A stretch of 64,000 nt of DNA from Rhodococcoides kyotonense (GTDB taxonomy: Bacteria > Actinomycetota > Actinomycetes > Mycobacteriales > Mycobacteriaceae): the NCBI RefSeq assembly GCF_001645385.1, contig NZ_LVHI01000037.1:148311-212310 (forward strand). Direction: 5' to 3'. The notes beneath the pieces are model-generated. The model was not told the origin of the DNA, made no database searches, and saw only the letters and a list, made by a program, of their open reading frames with translations. The stretch's first letter is position 1. Each line of letters begins with the position of its first letter. A program made the translations under genes and the position numbers. Below, piece after piece: positions 18,388 through 26,216 of the stretch.

Positions 18388-18435
18388 CCTTGTGAGCGGA
18401 AATGTATAGCCCGCTACACATTTCCGCTCACAAGG
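18388..18435. terminator. Palindromic intergenic element, copy b
   Basis: Arms of 22 bases around CCCG, with one mismatch; the core is AATGTATAGCCCGCTACACA. It lies just past the stop of the pRiA4b ORF-3-like gene on the minus strand and upstream of the amine oxidase operon promoter. Confidence 0.72.
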
Positions 18436-18454
18436 CGCGGTCTGCGTCGGTGCG

Positions 18455-20095
18455 TCAGCGGATATCGAACAGGCCTGCCACCGAGTCGGCTGCCAGTTCG
18501 AGATCGAATTCCGTCGGATCGATCGTGGCGTTCTTGCGCAGGCCGAGCCACTGGCGCGACTCTTCGTGGTGTTCATGGCCCGGGTCCGCGGCCGCGGTGA
18601 GGTGGGTGTACCAACCCCACGGCCCACCCGAGTCTTCGAAGGGCGTCAAGTTCGCGCCGTCGATGCACCGCGCTCCGACGAACTCCGGGTCGGGCGGAGC
18701 GATCTCGTCGAGCTTGATCGCGTGCTCCCAACCGTCACCGAAATCGTATTCGTACGTCAGAGTGTCACCGGGTGTGCGGAGGAGAGCTCCGATGGGGACA
18801 TCGTGCTCAATGCGCGCGTCACAGCCCAACTCGTCCACCCATTCGGTGGGACCGAAGATCGTCTGACCGTGATCCTCGGGGCCCGAAAGGAACTGATGAA
18901 GATGGGTGTCCTCCCAGCCGAACGCGCGCTGAAGAACGACATGCACCTCTCCGAGCGTAAGTTCGGGATCGAGTTCCAACCTACGCCAGACCGGCGGCAA
19001 CGTCTCCAGCAGTCGGACGGTCACAACCAGTCGCTCGATGTCCTCCAACGGAATCGAGCCGAAAAGATCGACGGATCTCAGTGCCTCCAACACAGCTGGA
19101 CGAACCCCTATTGGTACGTCGTAGACGCCATCGAGCTTAAGCCAGCCGTCGACCTCGAATTGTTGAAGCCTTCCGCGGATGATTGAATGTGCTGCAGCCT
19201 CATGAGAATTCGTGAATTGCAACTGTGATACTTCGCTCGGTGGCGTGTCTGTCATCGACCTCAAAACGATCTGAGCGGCAACGATGTTCGCGGCATGGAA
19301 CGGGCCCATGGCGTCGTCGACCTCGAAGTAGCTACGAACGATGTACGTGACGGCAGCGCGGACGGCGGGCAGTGACGTCGTCTGGCTGGTGGGGACTGCG
19401 CGGGTCGACGTCAACTTGATGAGGCCGGCGCTGACCGCCGCGTCCCACAGCGTGGCCAGAGCGTGAACGTGACGCACGGTCCGGGCCGTACGTTCTCCCT
19501 CGGAGAGTTCGACGCCGACAGCGTGCGCGAACTCCTCGATCAGCGCGGGGCGAGGCACGCCCGTGCTCGTAACCGGCTTGCCGTCGCCGACCCAGGCGAG
19601 GAGGAGCCGCAGTTGTCGGACAGGTCTCAGTGCAGACAAGGCCTCGAGCTCGTGCTCGGGTGACGGTGGAGTGAGTTCGATGTCGTCGGGTGTGAGTACT
19701 TGTGGCACAACGCTGTCCAGATAGCTGGCTAGGTCCGCGACGCAATGTGCGTGGTTTTCGGCGCTGCCGGTCCAGCGACCGGTCTTCGCCAGGAACGCTA
19801 GGTAATCCAAGGCCATCGACACCATCGAGGAAGCGATGTCGGAGTCACTGGTTATGTCGTCGATGGACGCCAGAAATATGTGTGCGTCCTGAGGGAGCCA
19901 CGCGGTCGGCACGAAGTCGGTATTCGTCTCGCCGATCACGGACAGAAGTGACTCGATGATCGAATTGATTCTCGCCGGGTCCTCGTCGTACCCCGTGTTT
20001 GCGAGCCACTTGTCGAATCCGTCGAGTGGGCTGACCGCGACATCGAAGAGCGGGATGACGTCGGCACCTGTTCGGCGGTTCTTGTCGGCGGTCAC
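18455..20095 (-). CDS. Plasmid pRiA4b ORF-3-like (IS1096 TnpR-like) domain protein
   Basis: About 546 residues. The C-terminal 170 residues match the pRiA4b ORF-3/IS1096 TnpR-like family, with PPVWRRLEL, FGWEDTHLHQF, YEYDFGDGWEHAI and GGPWGWY. The N-terminal 350 residues are helical and unrecognised. Family function is not established, although members occur on plasmids and transposons. The start is uncertain: GTG 20095 is preceded by TATGCT 6 bases upstream, which fits a leaderless transcript, while the frame is open to 20194. The terminator-like palindrome at 18388-18435 follows it. Confidence 0.75.
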   Translation of the reverse strand: MTADKNRRTGADVIPLFDVAVSPLDGFDKWLANTGYDEDPARINSIIESLLSVIGETNTDFVPTAWLPQDAHIFLASIDDITSDSDIASSMVSMALDYLAFLAKTGRWTGSAENHAHCVADLASYLDSVVPQVLTPDDIELTPPSPEHELEALSALRPVRQLRLLLAWVGDGKPVTSTGVPRPALIEEFAHAVGVELSEGERTARTVRHVHALATLWDAAVSAGLIKLTSTRAVPTSQTTSLPAVRAAVTYIVRSYFEVDDAMGPFHAANIVAAQIVLRSMTDTPPSEVSQLQFTNSHEAAAHSIIRGRLQQFEVDGWLKLDGVYDVPIGVRPAVLEALRSVDLFGSIPLEDIERLVVTVRLLETLPPVWRRLELDPELTLGEVHVVLQRAFGWEDTHLHQFLSGPEDHGQTIFGPTEWVDELGCDARIEHDVPIGALLRTPGDTLTYEYDFGDGWEHAIKLDEIAPPDPEFVGARCIDGANLTPFEDSGGPWGWYTHLTAAADPGHEHHEESRQWLGLRKNATIDPTEFDLELAADSVAGLFDIR

Positions 20096-20244
20096 TCCGA
20101 CAGCATAGTGACGTGCGGCGGTGCTGCAATCCGCCCTGCTCGTCGACCATCGACTGTCATTCAAATGAAGTAACTTCCCGACGTAATGAAACATTCCGAC
20201 CGCGAGGTCTTATATCCCTGCGGAATTACACCCCGACAGGAATC

Positions 20245-20412
20245 ATGGCGGCGATCAACTTCGAGTCCGAAACTGCTATCGGCGGAGACATCAACCCTGG
20301 CCTGTCGCAGAACGTCACCATCGTGTTCGACATCCCGGTCGACGCGGTACCGACGACGCTGGAGGTTCACGACTCCATGTTCTCCGGCGGCGCCGAAATC
20401 GCACTGTCGTAA
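20245..20412 (+). pseudogene. 3' fragment of a DUF4352 (secreted lipoprotein-type) gene
   Basis: A 55-codon frame that reads as the last strands of a DUF4352 immunoglobulin-like domain (DINPGLSQNVTIVFDIP, LEVHDSMFSGGAEIALS). Full members have a signal peptide or lipobox and about 120 more residues; none is found upstream in this frame. It has a weak ribosome site (AGGA), so a short peptide might still be made. Its last bases, with 3' flank, recur at 22764-22800 after the DnaQ-TerD gene, so it marks a recombination boundary. Confidence 0.7.
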
Positions 20413-20431
20413 CAGCTCTCACGTGGGATGC
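20395..20431 (+). repeat. Direct repeat (DUF4352 gene end), left copy
   Basis: 37 bases starting GAAATCGCACTGTCGTAACA. It matches 22764-22800 at 35 of 37 positions. It covers the end of the DUF4352 fragment and its 3' flank. The pair brackets about 2.3 kb with an antitoxin-like gene and the DnaQ-TerD gene. Confidence 0.85.
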
Positions 20432-20458
20432 CCGAAAGGTCGAGGGTGCTCGGGCATC
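20428..20458. terminator. Hairpin after the DUF4352 fragment
   Basis: GATGCCCGA and TCGGGCATC form 9-bp arms with a 13-base loop. It sits between the DUF4352 fragment and the convergent antitoxin-like gene, so it could terminate both. No T-run follows on the plus strand. Confidence 0.55.
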
Positions 20459-20480
20459 TCACGTGGATCGTTTCGAACGG

Positions 20481-20774
20481 TTACACTGGGTCCCCTCCAT
20501 CACGCCGTTCGAAGGGGAACGTCTCGAACTCGCCGCGATCCGCCTGCTCGAGGCTTTCGATCAACCACTTGGCGTTGGCCGGAGTCGAGAAGAGGTACAT
20601 CGTCTCCATCGTCGAGCGGTATTCGGCCGCCGACATCAACACGACGTCGCCTGCTTTCGATGCGATTACAACAGGGTCCTCGTCCTTCAGGATTCGGGCC
20701 GATAGCTCGTCGAATCGAGCGAACGCCTCGACAGGATCTATCGGATCCGGGTAATGGTCGCGCCAGTCCTTCAT
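20481..20774 (-). CDS. Phd/YefM-family antitoxin-like protein without a visible toxin
   Basis: A 97-residue protein. The middle and C-terminal part resembles YefM antitoxins: VVLMSAAEYRSTMETMYLFS followed by PANAKWLIESLEQADRGEF. The N-terminal segment is longer than usual. In YefM-YoeB pairs the toxin gene follows at once, but here only about 50 bases separate the stop from the repeat and hairpin, and no toxin frame is present. It is therefore an orphan, perhaps a remnant of a pair cut by recombination at the direct repeat. The ribosome site (GGAAGTGAG) is modest. Confidence 0.7.
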   Translation of the reverse strand: MKDWRDHYPDPIDPVEAFARFDELSARILKDEDPVVIASKAGDVVLMSAAEYRSTMETMYLFSTPANAKWLIESLEQADRGEFETFPFERRDGGDPV

Positions 20775-21012
20775 GGCTTCATCTCACTTCCGCCCACCCA
20801 CTGCAGGAGAGCCGCTCATCGTCGCATAGTCGTCGCGCGGAAGCGAGGCATTATCGGTGACCGAGGAAAGAAACTCGCCCGATCATTCGAACGAACGAAT
20901 CATGAGCTTTGACATGCGCTTTCGTGATGACTCGATCGCGTTCTGTCCTGACATTCCGCGGATGTGATGCATAGTGGCCATCTGTAGTCCGAGAAGCAGG
21001 AAGTGAACCCTC

Positions 21013-22758
21013 GTGGGCAAAGCAGTAGCGACCGACAACGACAAGTGGATTGTCGTCGACGTCGAGACCTCAGGTCTCAAAGCCGGACGTGATCGGGTGC
21101 TCAGTGTCGCTGCGCTGACGGTCGACGAGCACGGCCGCGTCGGGCAAGAGCTTTCGACGTTGGTGAATCCCGGCTGCGATCCGGGACCGGTTCACATTCA
21201 CAAGCTGACGCCCGAGCGATTGGCTGGCGCACCGAGTTTCGAAGACATCGCGCCGCGGCTGATGGAATTGCTCGACGGCCGGACAATGGTGGCACACAAT
21301 GCCAGCTTCGATCATGGATTCCTGAAGCTCGAAGCGATGCGCGCAGGTCTGAATCTGCCAACGAAGCAACGGCTGTGCACGGTCGCGCTCTCCAGGCGAC
21401 TTCAACTCGACCTTCCCAATCACAAACTTGCGACGTTGGCCGCGCACTGGAAAGTGCTGCAGTCCAACGCGCACGATGCGTACGACGACGCCCGCGTACT
21501 CGCCCAGATCTTCACCCACAGCTCGCGTCTGGCCAGGTCTCTCGATCTGCCTCTCCCCGTGGTGAAGTGTACCGAGCGTCTGACGCTGTATCCCGACTCG
21601 ATTCCTCGTACGAACTGCGAATGGGAGAACCCGGGCCCTGTCGGCGCCGACGGCGTTCTGGTGCAAGGCATGCGGGTGGTGATCAGCGGTGACACCAGGA
21701 TCCCTCGACTGCAGCTCGCTGCGCAACTGACAGCTGCGGGGCTCGACGTCATGAACTCCGTGAGTCGGTACACGAGCGTCGTCGTGTGTTCGGATCCGAC
21801 GTCGGATAGCAGGAAAGTCGAACGCGCACGCGCACATGGTTTGCCGGTGATTTCCGAGGAGCGCGTCGTAGAGCTTCTTCGGTCGGTCACGCCCGGCACG
21901 CGAAAAGGTGAGCGATCGGCGCCGTCGGTTATGGTCGCACCGAGCAAGCCGACGACCGCGTCGAAGCCGTGGCAGAGCAAGCGTGTGCTGGTCGTGGGTG
22001 GATCACATGCGGAGTCGGTGCTGATGCGGTCACGTCTGATTCAGCTCGGAGCAACACCCGCAGTCAACCTAAGCGCAGGAGTGACAGACGTGTTGGTACT
22101 CGCAGGCGGCGACGGCGATCCGCGGATGCCGCGCGTCGTCGAACGCGGTCTGCCCTTGCTCACACAGGTGCTGGTCGACGGAGCGCTGGACCTCGATGAG
22201 CCGTCGCCCCCATCGTCCCCGCGTCCGACGATCGCGCCGCTTGTCCCACGCGGAGGTGTCGTCGACATCGCTCCTGATGTGTCGTCCCTGACTGTCAACA
22301 GCTCGTGGCATGCGTCGGACTCGTCACCAATCGGGGTAGACGTTGTCGCCTTCTTACTGAATGGTGACGAGCTGGTGTCGAGCGACGAGGATTTCGTCTT
22401 CTACAACGCTCCGGCCACGTCGGAGGGCTCGGTCGCCCTCACGATCGACGGTGACAGCGAGCAAGGGGTTCGCATCGACTTGTCGGTCGTACCATCGGAA
22501 TGCGAGCGAATCGTCGTGGCCGCGGCGATCGAAGGCGAACGCACTTTCGGTGACGTGGGAGCGGTGTCTGTTTCTCTCGAAGGGCCTGAAACTGCGCTCG
22601 CAACAGCGGTTCTCGACGCAGCCACGACCGAGAGAACATTGTTGCTGGCTGAAATTTATCGGCGCAACGGAGCCTGGCGATTCCGTGCCGTCGGGCAGGG
22701 GTACGACGATGGTCTGGCGGAACTCGCCGTCCGATATGGCGTGGAGGTCGACGATTGA
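21013..22758 (+). CDS. DnaQ-type 3'-5' exonuclease - two BRCT-like domains - TerD domain fusion
   Basis: A 581-residue multidomain protein. Residues 11-170 are a DEDDh exonuclease with D16 and E18 in DVETSG, D100 in HNASFDHGF, and H154 and D159 in HDAYDDAR. Residues of about 220-295 form a BRCT-like domain (GMRVVISGDTRIPR) and about 325-398 a second (KRVLVVGGSHAESV). Residues of about 430-581 are a TerD domain (DFVFYNAP, VDLS-like RIDLSVVPSECERIVVA, RAVGQGYDDGLAELA). TerD proteins bind Ca2+ and belong to tellurite/stress operons associated with phage and DNA-damage responses. The fusion suggests a nuclease tied to a Ter-type stress response. The GTG start follows AGGAAG by about 10 bases. The gene is bracketed by direct repeats at 20395 and 22764. 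Confidence 0.88.
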   Translation: MGKAVATDNDKWIVVDVETSGLKAGRDRVLSVAALTVDEHGRVGQELSTLVNPGCDPGPVHIHKLTPERLAGAPSFEDIAPRLMELLDGRTMVAHNASFDHGFLKLEAMRAGLNLPTKQRLCTVALSRRLQLDLPNHKLATLAAHWKVLQSNAHDAYDDARVLAQIFTHSSRLARSLDLPLPVVKCTERLTLYPDSIPRTNCEWENPGPVGADGVLVQGMRVVISGDTRIPRLQLAAQLTAAGLDVMNSVSRYTSVVVCSDPTSDSRKVERARAHGLPVISEERVVELLRSVTPGTRKGERSAPSVMVAPSKPTTASKPWQSKRVLVVGGSHAESVLMRSRLIQLGATPAVNLSAGVTDVLVLAGGDGDPRMPRVVERGLPLLTQVLVDGALDLDEPSPPSSPRPTIAPLVPRGGVVDIAPDVSSLTVNSSWHASDSSPIGVDVVAFLLNGDELVSSDEDFVFYNAPATSEGSVALTIDGDSEQGVRIDLSVVPSECERIVVAAAIEGERTFGDVGAVSVSLEGPETALATAVLDAATTERTLLLAEIYRRNGAWRFRAVGQGYDDGLAELAVRYGVEVDD

Positions 22759-22763
22759 TGCTT

Positions 22764-22800
22764 GAAATCGCACTGTCGTAACAACTCTTACGTGGGATGC
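22764..22800 (+). repeat. Direct repeat (DUF4352 gene end), right copy
   Basis: Matches 20395-20431 at 35 of 37 positions, beginning 6 bases after the DnaQ-TerD stop. No DUF4352 coding sequence precedes it, so it is a detached gene end, as expected from a site-specific or homologous insertion. Confidence 0.85.
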
Positions 22801-22950
22801 ATGAGGTCTGTGCGGAATTCGGCGCTAGCGGCGATGTCCCGGCCGACACGGCTCGCAACGAGGGCAGCGAACAACGAGGTCGGAGCGGGCAGTGCCCGCA
22901 CGAACGCGCACGCTGAGTGCGGCGTCCAGGAGATCGCTCTCGGTGATCGG

Positions 22951-23853
22951 TTACTTCTCGTCTGCGAGTTCTCGGATTGCGCTAGCGACGGGTGCCCATG
23001 CTTGTTCGGGAAGGTCATGCCCGACGTCGGGCATGATCAGGGTGCGTGAACCGGAAATTTTCGACGAGATCGCGTGCGCAGCTTTCGTTTTGATGAGCGG
23101 GTCGTCTTCGCCGTGTATCACCATGGTCGGCCGCTGAATTTCGCTGATGGCGGGACCGCTCCACTGAGCGCCGATCTGTCGACTCTGTGCCTCCTGATTG
23201 TGAACCCCCGGGTCGGGATTGCTTTCCAGCGCGGCTCGCGCCGAAGCTTCGTCGAATCGGCGGCGGGGTGATGCCAGAAGTCGTGCGACTGCAAGTCCCG
23301 CTTCGATCGAACCTTCTCGGGTGTCTGGGAACTTCAGGCGCGCGAACTTCGACAGTGTTCCCAGGCGGATGTACCGGAACGTGCGGAAGCCGGTGATGTC
23401 GCCCGGAACGGACGCGATCGTGGTCAGGGAACGCACTCGGTCGGGGTGGCGGAGGGCGACGCGCTGTGCGAGGGCGCCACCTAGTGAAATTCCGAGTATG
23501 TGGGCGGTGACCCAGCCGAGTTCGTCGAGCACCGCGATGGCGTCGTCCGCCATGTCTTCGGCGGAGTATGCCTCGCCGCGTTTGGTCAGCAGTGCCGTGA
23601 TGGGATTTCGTGTCGCTGTCGGCGGCAGATGCGTCGACTCGCCGCCGTCGCGCTGGTCGTAGCGCGCGACGGCAAAGCCGTGTTCGGCCAGTTGCCCACA
23701 GAATCCGTCCGGTACTGCGTGACGGTTGACGCCCAGTCCGGTTGCGATCAGTAGTGGCTCGCCGCCGAGGTGCGGCTTGAACTGATCGAAGGCGAGCCGC
23801 ACCGATCCGTTGTTCGCCCATCTCCTTGGTCCCCATGCGTTGTCGTGTGTCAT
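22951..23853 (-). CDS. Alpha/beta hydrolase
   Basis: A 300-residue hydrolase. The ATG at 23853 is preceded by GGGAGG, so a longer frame to 23898 is rejected. Nucleophile elbow GISLGG, acid in HGEDDPL and His in VGHDLP make a complete Ser-Asp-His triad. Family members act as esterases, lactonases or epoxide hydrolases; the substrate is unknown. It is divergent from a TetR regulator, with a perfect palindrome 20 bases before its start, so it is probably repressed by that regulator. Confidence 0.87.
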   Translation of the reverse strand: MTHDNAWGPRRWANNGSVRLAFDQFKPHLGGEPLLIATGLGVNRHAVPDGFCGQLAEHGFAVARYDQRDGGESTHLPPTATRNPITALLTKRGEAYSAEDMADDAIAVLDELGWVTAHILGISLGGALAQRVALRHPDRVRSLTTIASVPGDITGFRTFRYIRLGTLSKFARLKFPDTREGSIEAGLAVARLLASPRRRFDEASARAALESNPDPGVHNQEAQSRQIGAQWSGPAISEIQRPTMVIHGEDDPLIKTKAAHAISSKISGSRTLIMPDVGHDLPEQAWAPVASAIRELADEK

Positions 23854-23872
23854 TTCGAGCCTCCCATTAACA

Positions 23873-23887
23873 GAGTTCACTGAACTC
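23873..23887. promoter_or_regulatory. Predicted TetR operator
   Basis: A perfect 15-bp palindrome, GAGTTCACTGAACTC, between the divergent hydrolase (start 23853) and TetR genes. A -10-like TACCAT for the TetR side lies just after it at 23893-23898, so binding would block both promoters. Confidence 0.72.
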
Positions 23888-23936
23888 AGTTTTACCATAG
23901 GTGCGACGGAAGAGGATCGAGAGGCGGGTTACCCGA

Positions 23937-24638
23937 GTGGCTGAGTCCGGGAGGGAGCGACCCCTCACCACAGTGTGGGAGCGCTCGTACGGCACACGCG
24001 GACCGGCGCCGGCGCACAGCCGCGACGACGTCGCTGCCGCTGCGATCGAGCTGGCGAGTGAGAGTGGTTTGTCGGCCGTCTCCACTCGTCGGATTGCGCA
24101 GAAGCTCGGTGTGAGTCAGTCAGCGTTGTATCGCTATGTGGCGGGGCTCGACGACGTGTTCGACCTGATGGTGGATGCCGCTGTCGCCGAGATCGATCTC
24201 GATGTTCCCCTGCACGGCGATGCCGTCGGCGACCTCGTTGCGCTCGCGTCTCGCGCGAAAGCAGTGCACGTGGACAAACCGTGGTTGCTGGATGTCCCGA
24301 TCGAAGCGCTGCGGATCGGGCCTCGTGGGATCGACTTTCTCGAATATGGGGTTCGCGCACTCGGGGTCGTCGACCTACCGGGTCCCGTAAAACTGCAGAT
24401 CATTGCTGTGATGAATTCGCTTGTCCAACAGTTCGCTCGCGCCGAGGTCGGTGAGGGAGCGGCGCATCGGGGCCGCTTGTTGGCGCACGCGGCATATTTG
24501 CACAAGACGGCACTCGCGGGCAATCATCCGAATCTAGCTGCAGCTCTCGCTGATTCGGACAGCGACGGCACCGGTCCTGGTGAGATGTTCGAGCCCGTGA
24601 TGCGTCGGATGCTCAGCGGTGTGCTGGGGCTGGACTGA
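23937..24638 (+). CDS. TetR/AcrR-family regulator
   Basis: About 233 residues. The N-terminal helix-turn-helix is clear (GLSAVSTRRIAQKLGVSQSALYRYVAG); the ligand domain is unassigned. The start is uncertain: GTG 23901, 23937 and 23973 are all in frame. 23901 sits almost on the -10-like box, so 23937 is preferred. Divergent from the hydrolase with a shared palindromic operator, a standard local repressor arrangement. Confidence 0.82.
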   Translation: MAESGRERPLTTVWERSYGTRGPAPAHSRDDVAAAAIELASESGLSAVSTRRIAQKLGVSQSALYRYVAGLDDVFDLMVDAAVAEIDLDVPLHGDAVGDLVALASRAKAVHVDKPWLLDVPIEALRIGPRGIDFLEYGVRALGVVDLPGPVKLQIIAVMNSLVQQFARAEVGEGAAHRGRLLAHAAYLHKTALAGNHPNLAAALADSDSDGTGPGEMFEPVMRRMLSGVLGLD

Positions 24639-24920
24639 AGTGGCGTCGCGGTACGGCCGCTCGGAACGGCAAGCCCGGACCCGCCGCCAGGATGTTCTGA
24701 CACCGTCGATCCCGCCGACCCACAGGTCGGGGACGAGTCGGTAGCCGTCGCCCGCCCGTCGAACGAAGGTGACACCGGGACACTCGGTGTGTGCGCTGGC
24801 AATTCGGAACCGGTTTGGTCGACCTCTGCGAAACAAGCGACGCCGCGCGTCCGCAGCTGCGTCGGGGCCGACATCGAATGAACATCAATGAGCTGGTACC
24901 GAAGTCGGTATAAACGTAGC
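24639..24920. other. Intergenic region without a supported gene
   Basis: About 280 bases after the TetR gene and before the Fic promoter. A minus-strand frame runs through but overlaps the TetR gene, has no ribosome site and looks like the complement of high-GC sequence. Nothing else is recognised. Confidence 0.5.
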
Positions 24921-24959
24921 TTGACGTTCGTATATCAAGCTTTATAATCTTAAAGCTTG
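24921..24959 (+). promoter_or_regulatory. Fic promoter with operator across the -10 box
   Basis: TTGACG at 24921-24926 and TATAAT at 24943-24948 are 16 bases apart, close to the housekeeping consensus. An inverted repeat, CAAGCTTTA (24936-24944) and TAAAGCTTG (24951-24959), with a 6-base spacer, straddles the -10 box. A protein bound there would block RNA polymerase. Confidence 0.75.
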
Positions 24960-24972
24960 GTATGGTGCGTTC

Positions 24973-26181
24973 ATGGCGAACGGTCCGACGCAGGGTGTGC
25001 CCGCTGTGGAGTTCGAATCCCGGCCGTGGCACCCGTCGGCGCATGCATCCAGAACCCAGCGTCGGTTACATGCCGGCGACTATGAAGCCGCAATCCCCGC
25101 CTCCATCGGTGATGCCGAAGTTCGGCTTTCCGTTGAACTTGTGGCGGAATCCGAAGATGCCCTCCGTGAGATCGTTCGGTTCGACGAGTACGCTTCGCGA
25201 AAACTCGGCCCATCCACCGAATTGGCACCGATGACGTCGATCCTGCTTCGCTCCGAGAGTGCTGCGTCGTCGCAGATCGAGAACCTCACCGTGGGCGCAA
25301 GGTCGCTTGCGCTGGCGGAGCTCGGCTCTCCCAGCAGTCGCAACGCGTCGATCGTCAGCGGCAACGTGCGCGCGATGGAGGCCGCTCTGGCGGCGAGTGC
25401 AACTGTGTCTGCAGAGTCCGTGTTGGAAATGCATCGTGCTTTGATGGAACCCGCCGGTGATCCCGACGCGGGTCGTTGGCGAACGCAGCAGGTTTGGATC
25501 GGTGGTTCCGATTTCGGTCCGCACCGAGCCGAATTCGTTCCGCCGCATCATGATCGGCTCGGGGCGGTGTTGGATGACTTCTTCGTATTCGCGTCGAGGA
25601 CCGATCTTCCCGTTTTGCCCCACATAGCGATCGCGCATGCACAGTTCGAAACGATTCACCCGTTCACCGACGGGAATGGAAGAACCGGCAGAGCTTTGGT
25701 CCACACGATGTTGCGTCGAGCCGAGGTTGTCGAACGTGTCACTGTCCCTTTGTCTGCGGGACTGCTGACAGACACCGCGTCCTACTTCTCTAGCCTTGGT
25801 GAATACCGGACGGGGAATGTCGAGCCGATAGTCAGCAGGCTGAACACTGCGACATTCACCTCGGTAGCGAACGGGCGTGCGCTCGTCGACGATTTGGCAG
25901 CTGCACGAGATTGTTTCATAGACAGGATCGTTGCGCGTCGAGATTCGGTCGCGTGGAGACTGGTCGATGCGCTAATCGCGCAGCCGGTCATCGACAACGG
26001 TTTCGTACAAAGGGCTTTCGGTGTCAGTGACATATCCGCACAACGTGCGATCGATCGGCTCGTCGACGCAGAGATTCTGCTTCAGACGTCGAAAGGACGA
26101 CGTAACCGTGTGTGGCAGGCGGACGAGATACTGGGGGCGCTCGACCGATTCACCGAACGGACCCGACGTTTTGCGACGTAG
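24973..26181 (+). CDS. Fic family protein (AMP-transferase type) with N-terminal inhibitory motif and C-terminal winged helix
   Basis: A 402-residue Fic protein. The active site HPFTDGNGRTGR (near residue 227) matches HPFx(D/E)GNGRxxR exactly, as in enzymes that move AMP from ATP to target proteins. An upstream SSQIEN matches the class II inhibitory (S/T)xxxE(G/N) motif, so activity is probably self-restrained. The C-terminal part (AFGVSDISAQRAIDRLVDAEIL) looks like a winged helix-turn-helix, which could bind the inverted repeat over its own promoter. Targets are unknown. No separate antitoxin gene is needed in this class. Confidence 0.88.
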   Translation: MANGPTQGVPAVEFESRPWHPSAHASRTQRRLHAGDYEAAIPASIGDAEVRLSVELVAESEDALREIVRFDEYASRKLGPSTELAPMTSILLRSESAASSQIENLTVGARSLALAELGSPSSRNASIVSGNVRAMEAALAASATVSAESVLEMHRALMEPAGDPDAGRWRTQQVWIGGSDFGPHRAEFVPPHHDRLGAVLDDFFVFASRTDLPVLPHIAIAHAQFETIHPFTDGNGRTGRALVHTMLRRAEVVERVTVPLSAGLLTDTASYFSSLGEYRTGNVEPIVSRLNTATFTSVANGRALVDDLAAARDCFIDRIVARRDSVAWRLVDALIAQPVIDNGFVQRAFGVSDISAQRAIDRLVDAEILLQTSKGRRNRVWQADEILGALDRFTERTRRFAT

Positions 26182-26216
26182 TAGCCGTTCGAGCGTCGAC
26201 TGTGCTCGTGTAGTCG

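Noticed and set aside
20880..20905. LexA/SOS-type box near the DnaQ-TerD gene
   Set aside because: TTCGAACGAACGAA lacks the second GTTCG half of the actinobacterial SOS consensus; only a 5-bp inverted repeat remains.
20395..22800. Integrative element with its own integrase
   Set aside because: The repeats look att-like, but no integrase, excisionase or tRNA gene lies between or beside them.
22788..23018. 76-codon minus-strand frame overlapping the hydrolase end
   Set aside because: There is no domain, and it overlaps a well-supported hydrolase. A gene remnant is possible but not supported.
24524..24874. 116-codon minus-strand frame after the TetR gene
   Set aside because: It overlaps the TetR 3' end, lacks a ribosome site and reads as compositionally biased sequence.
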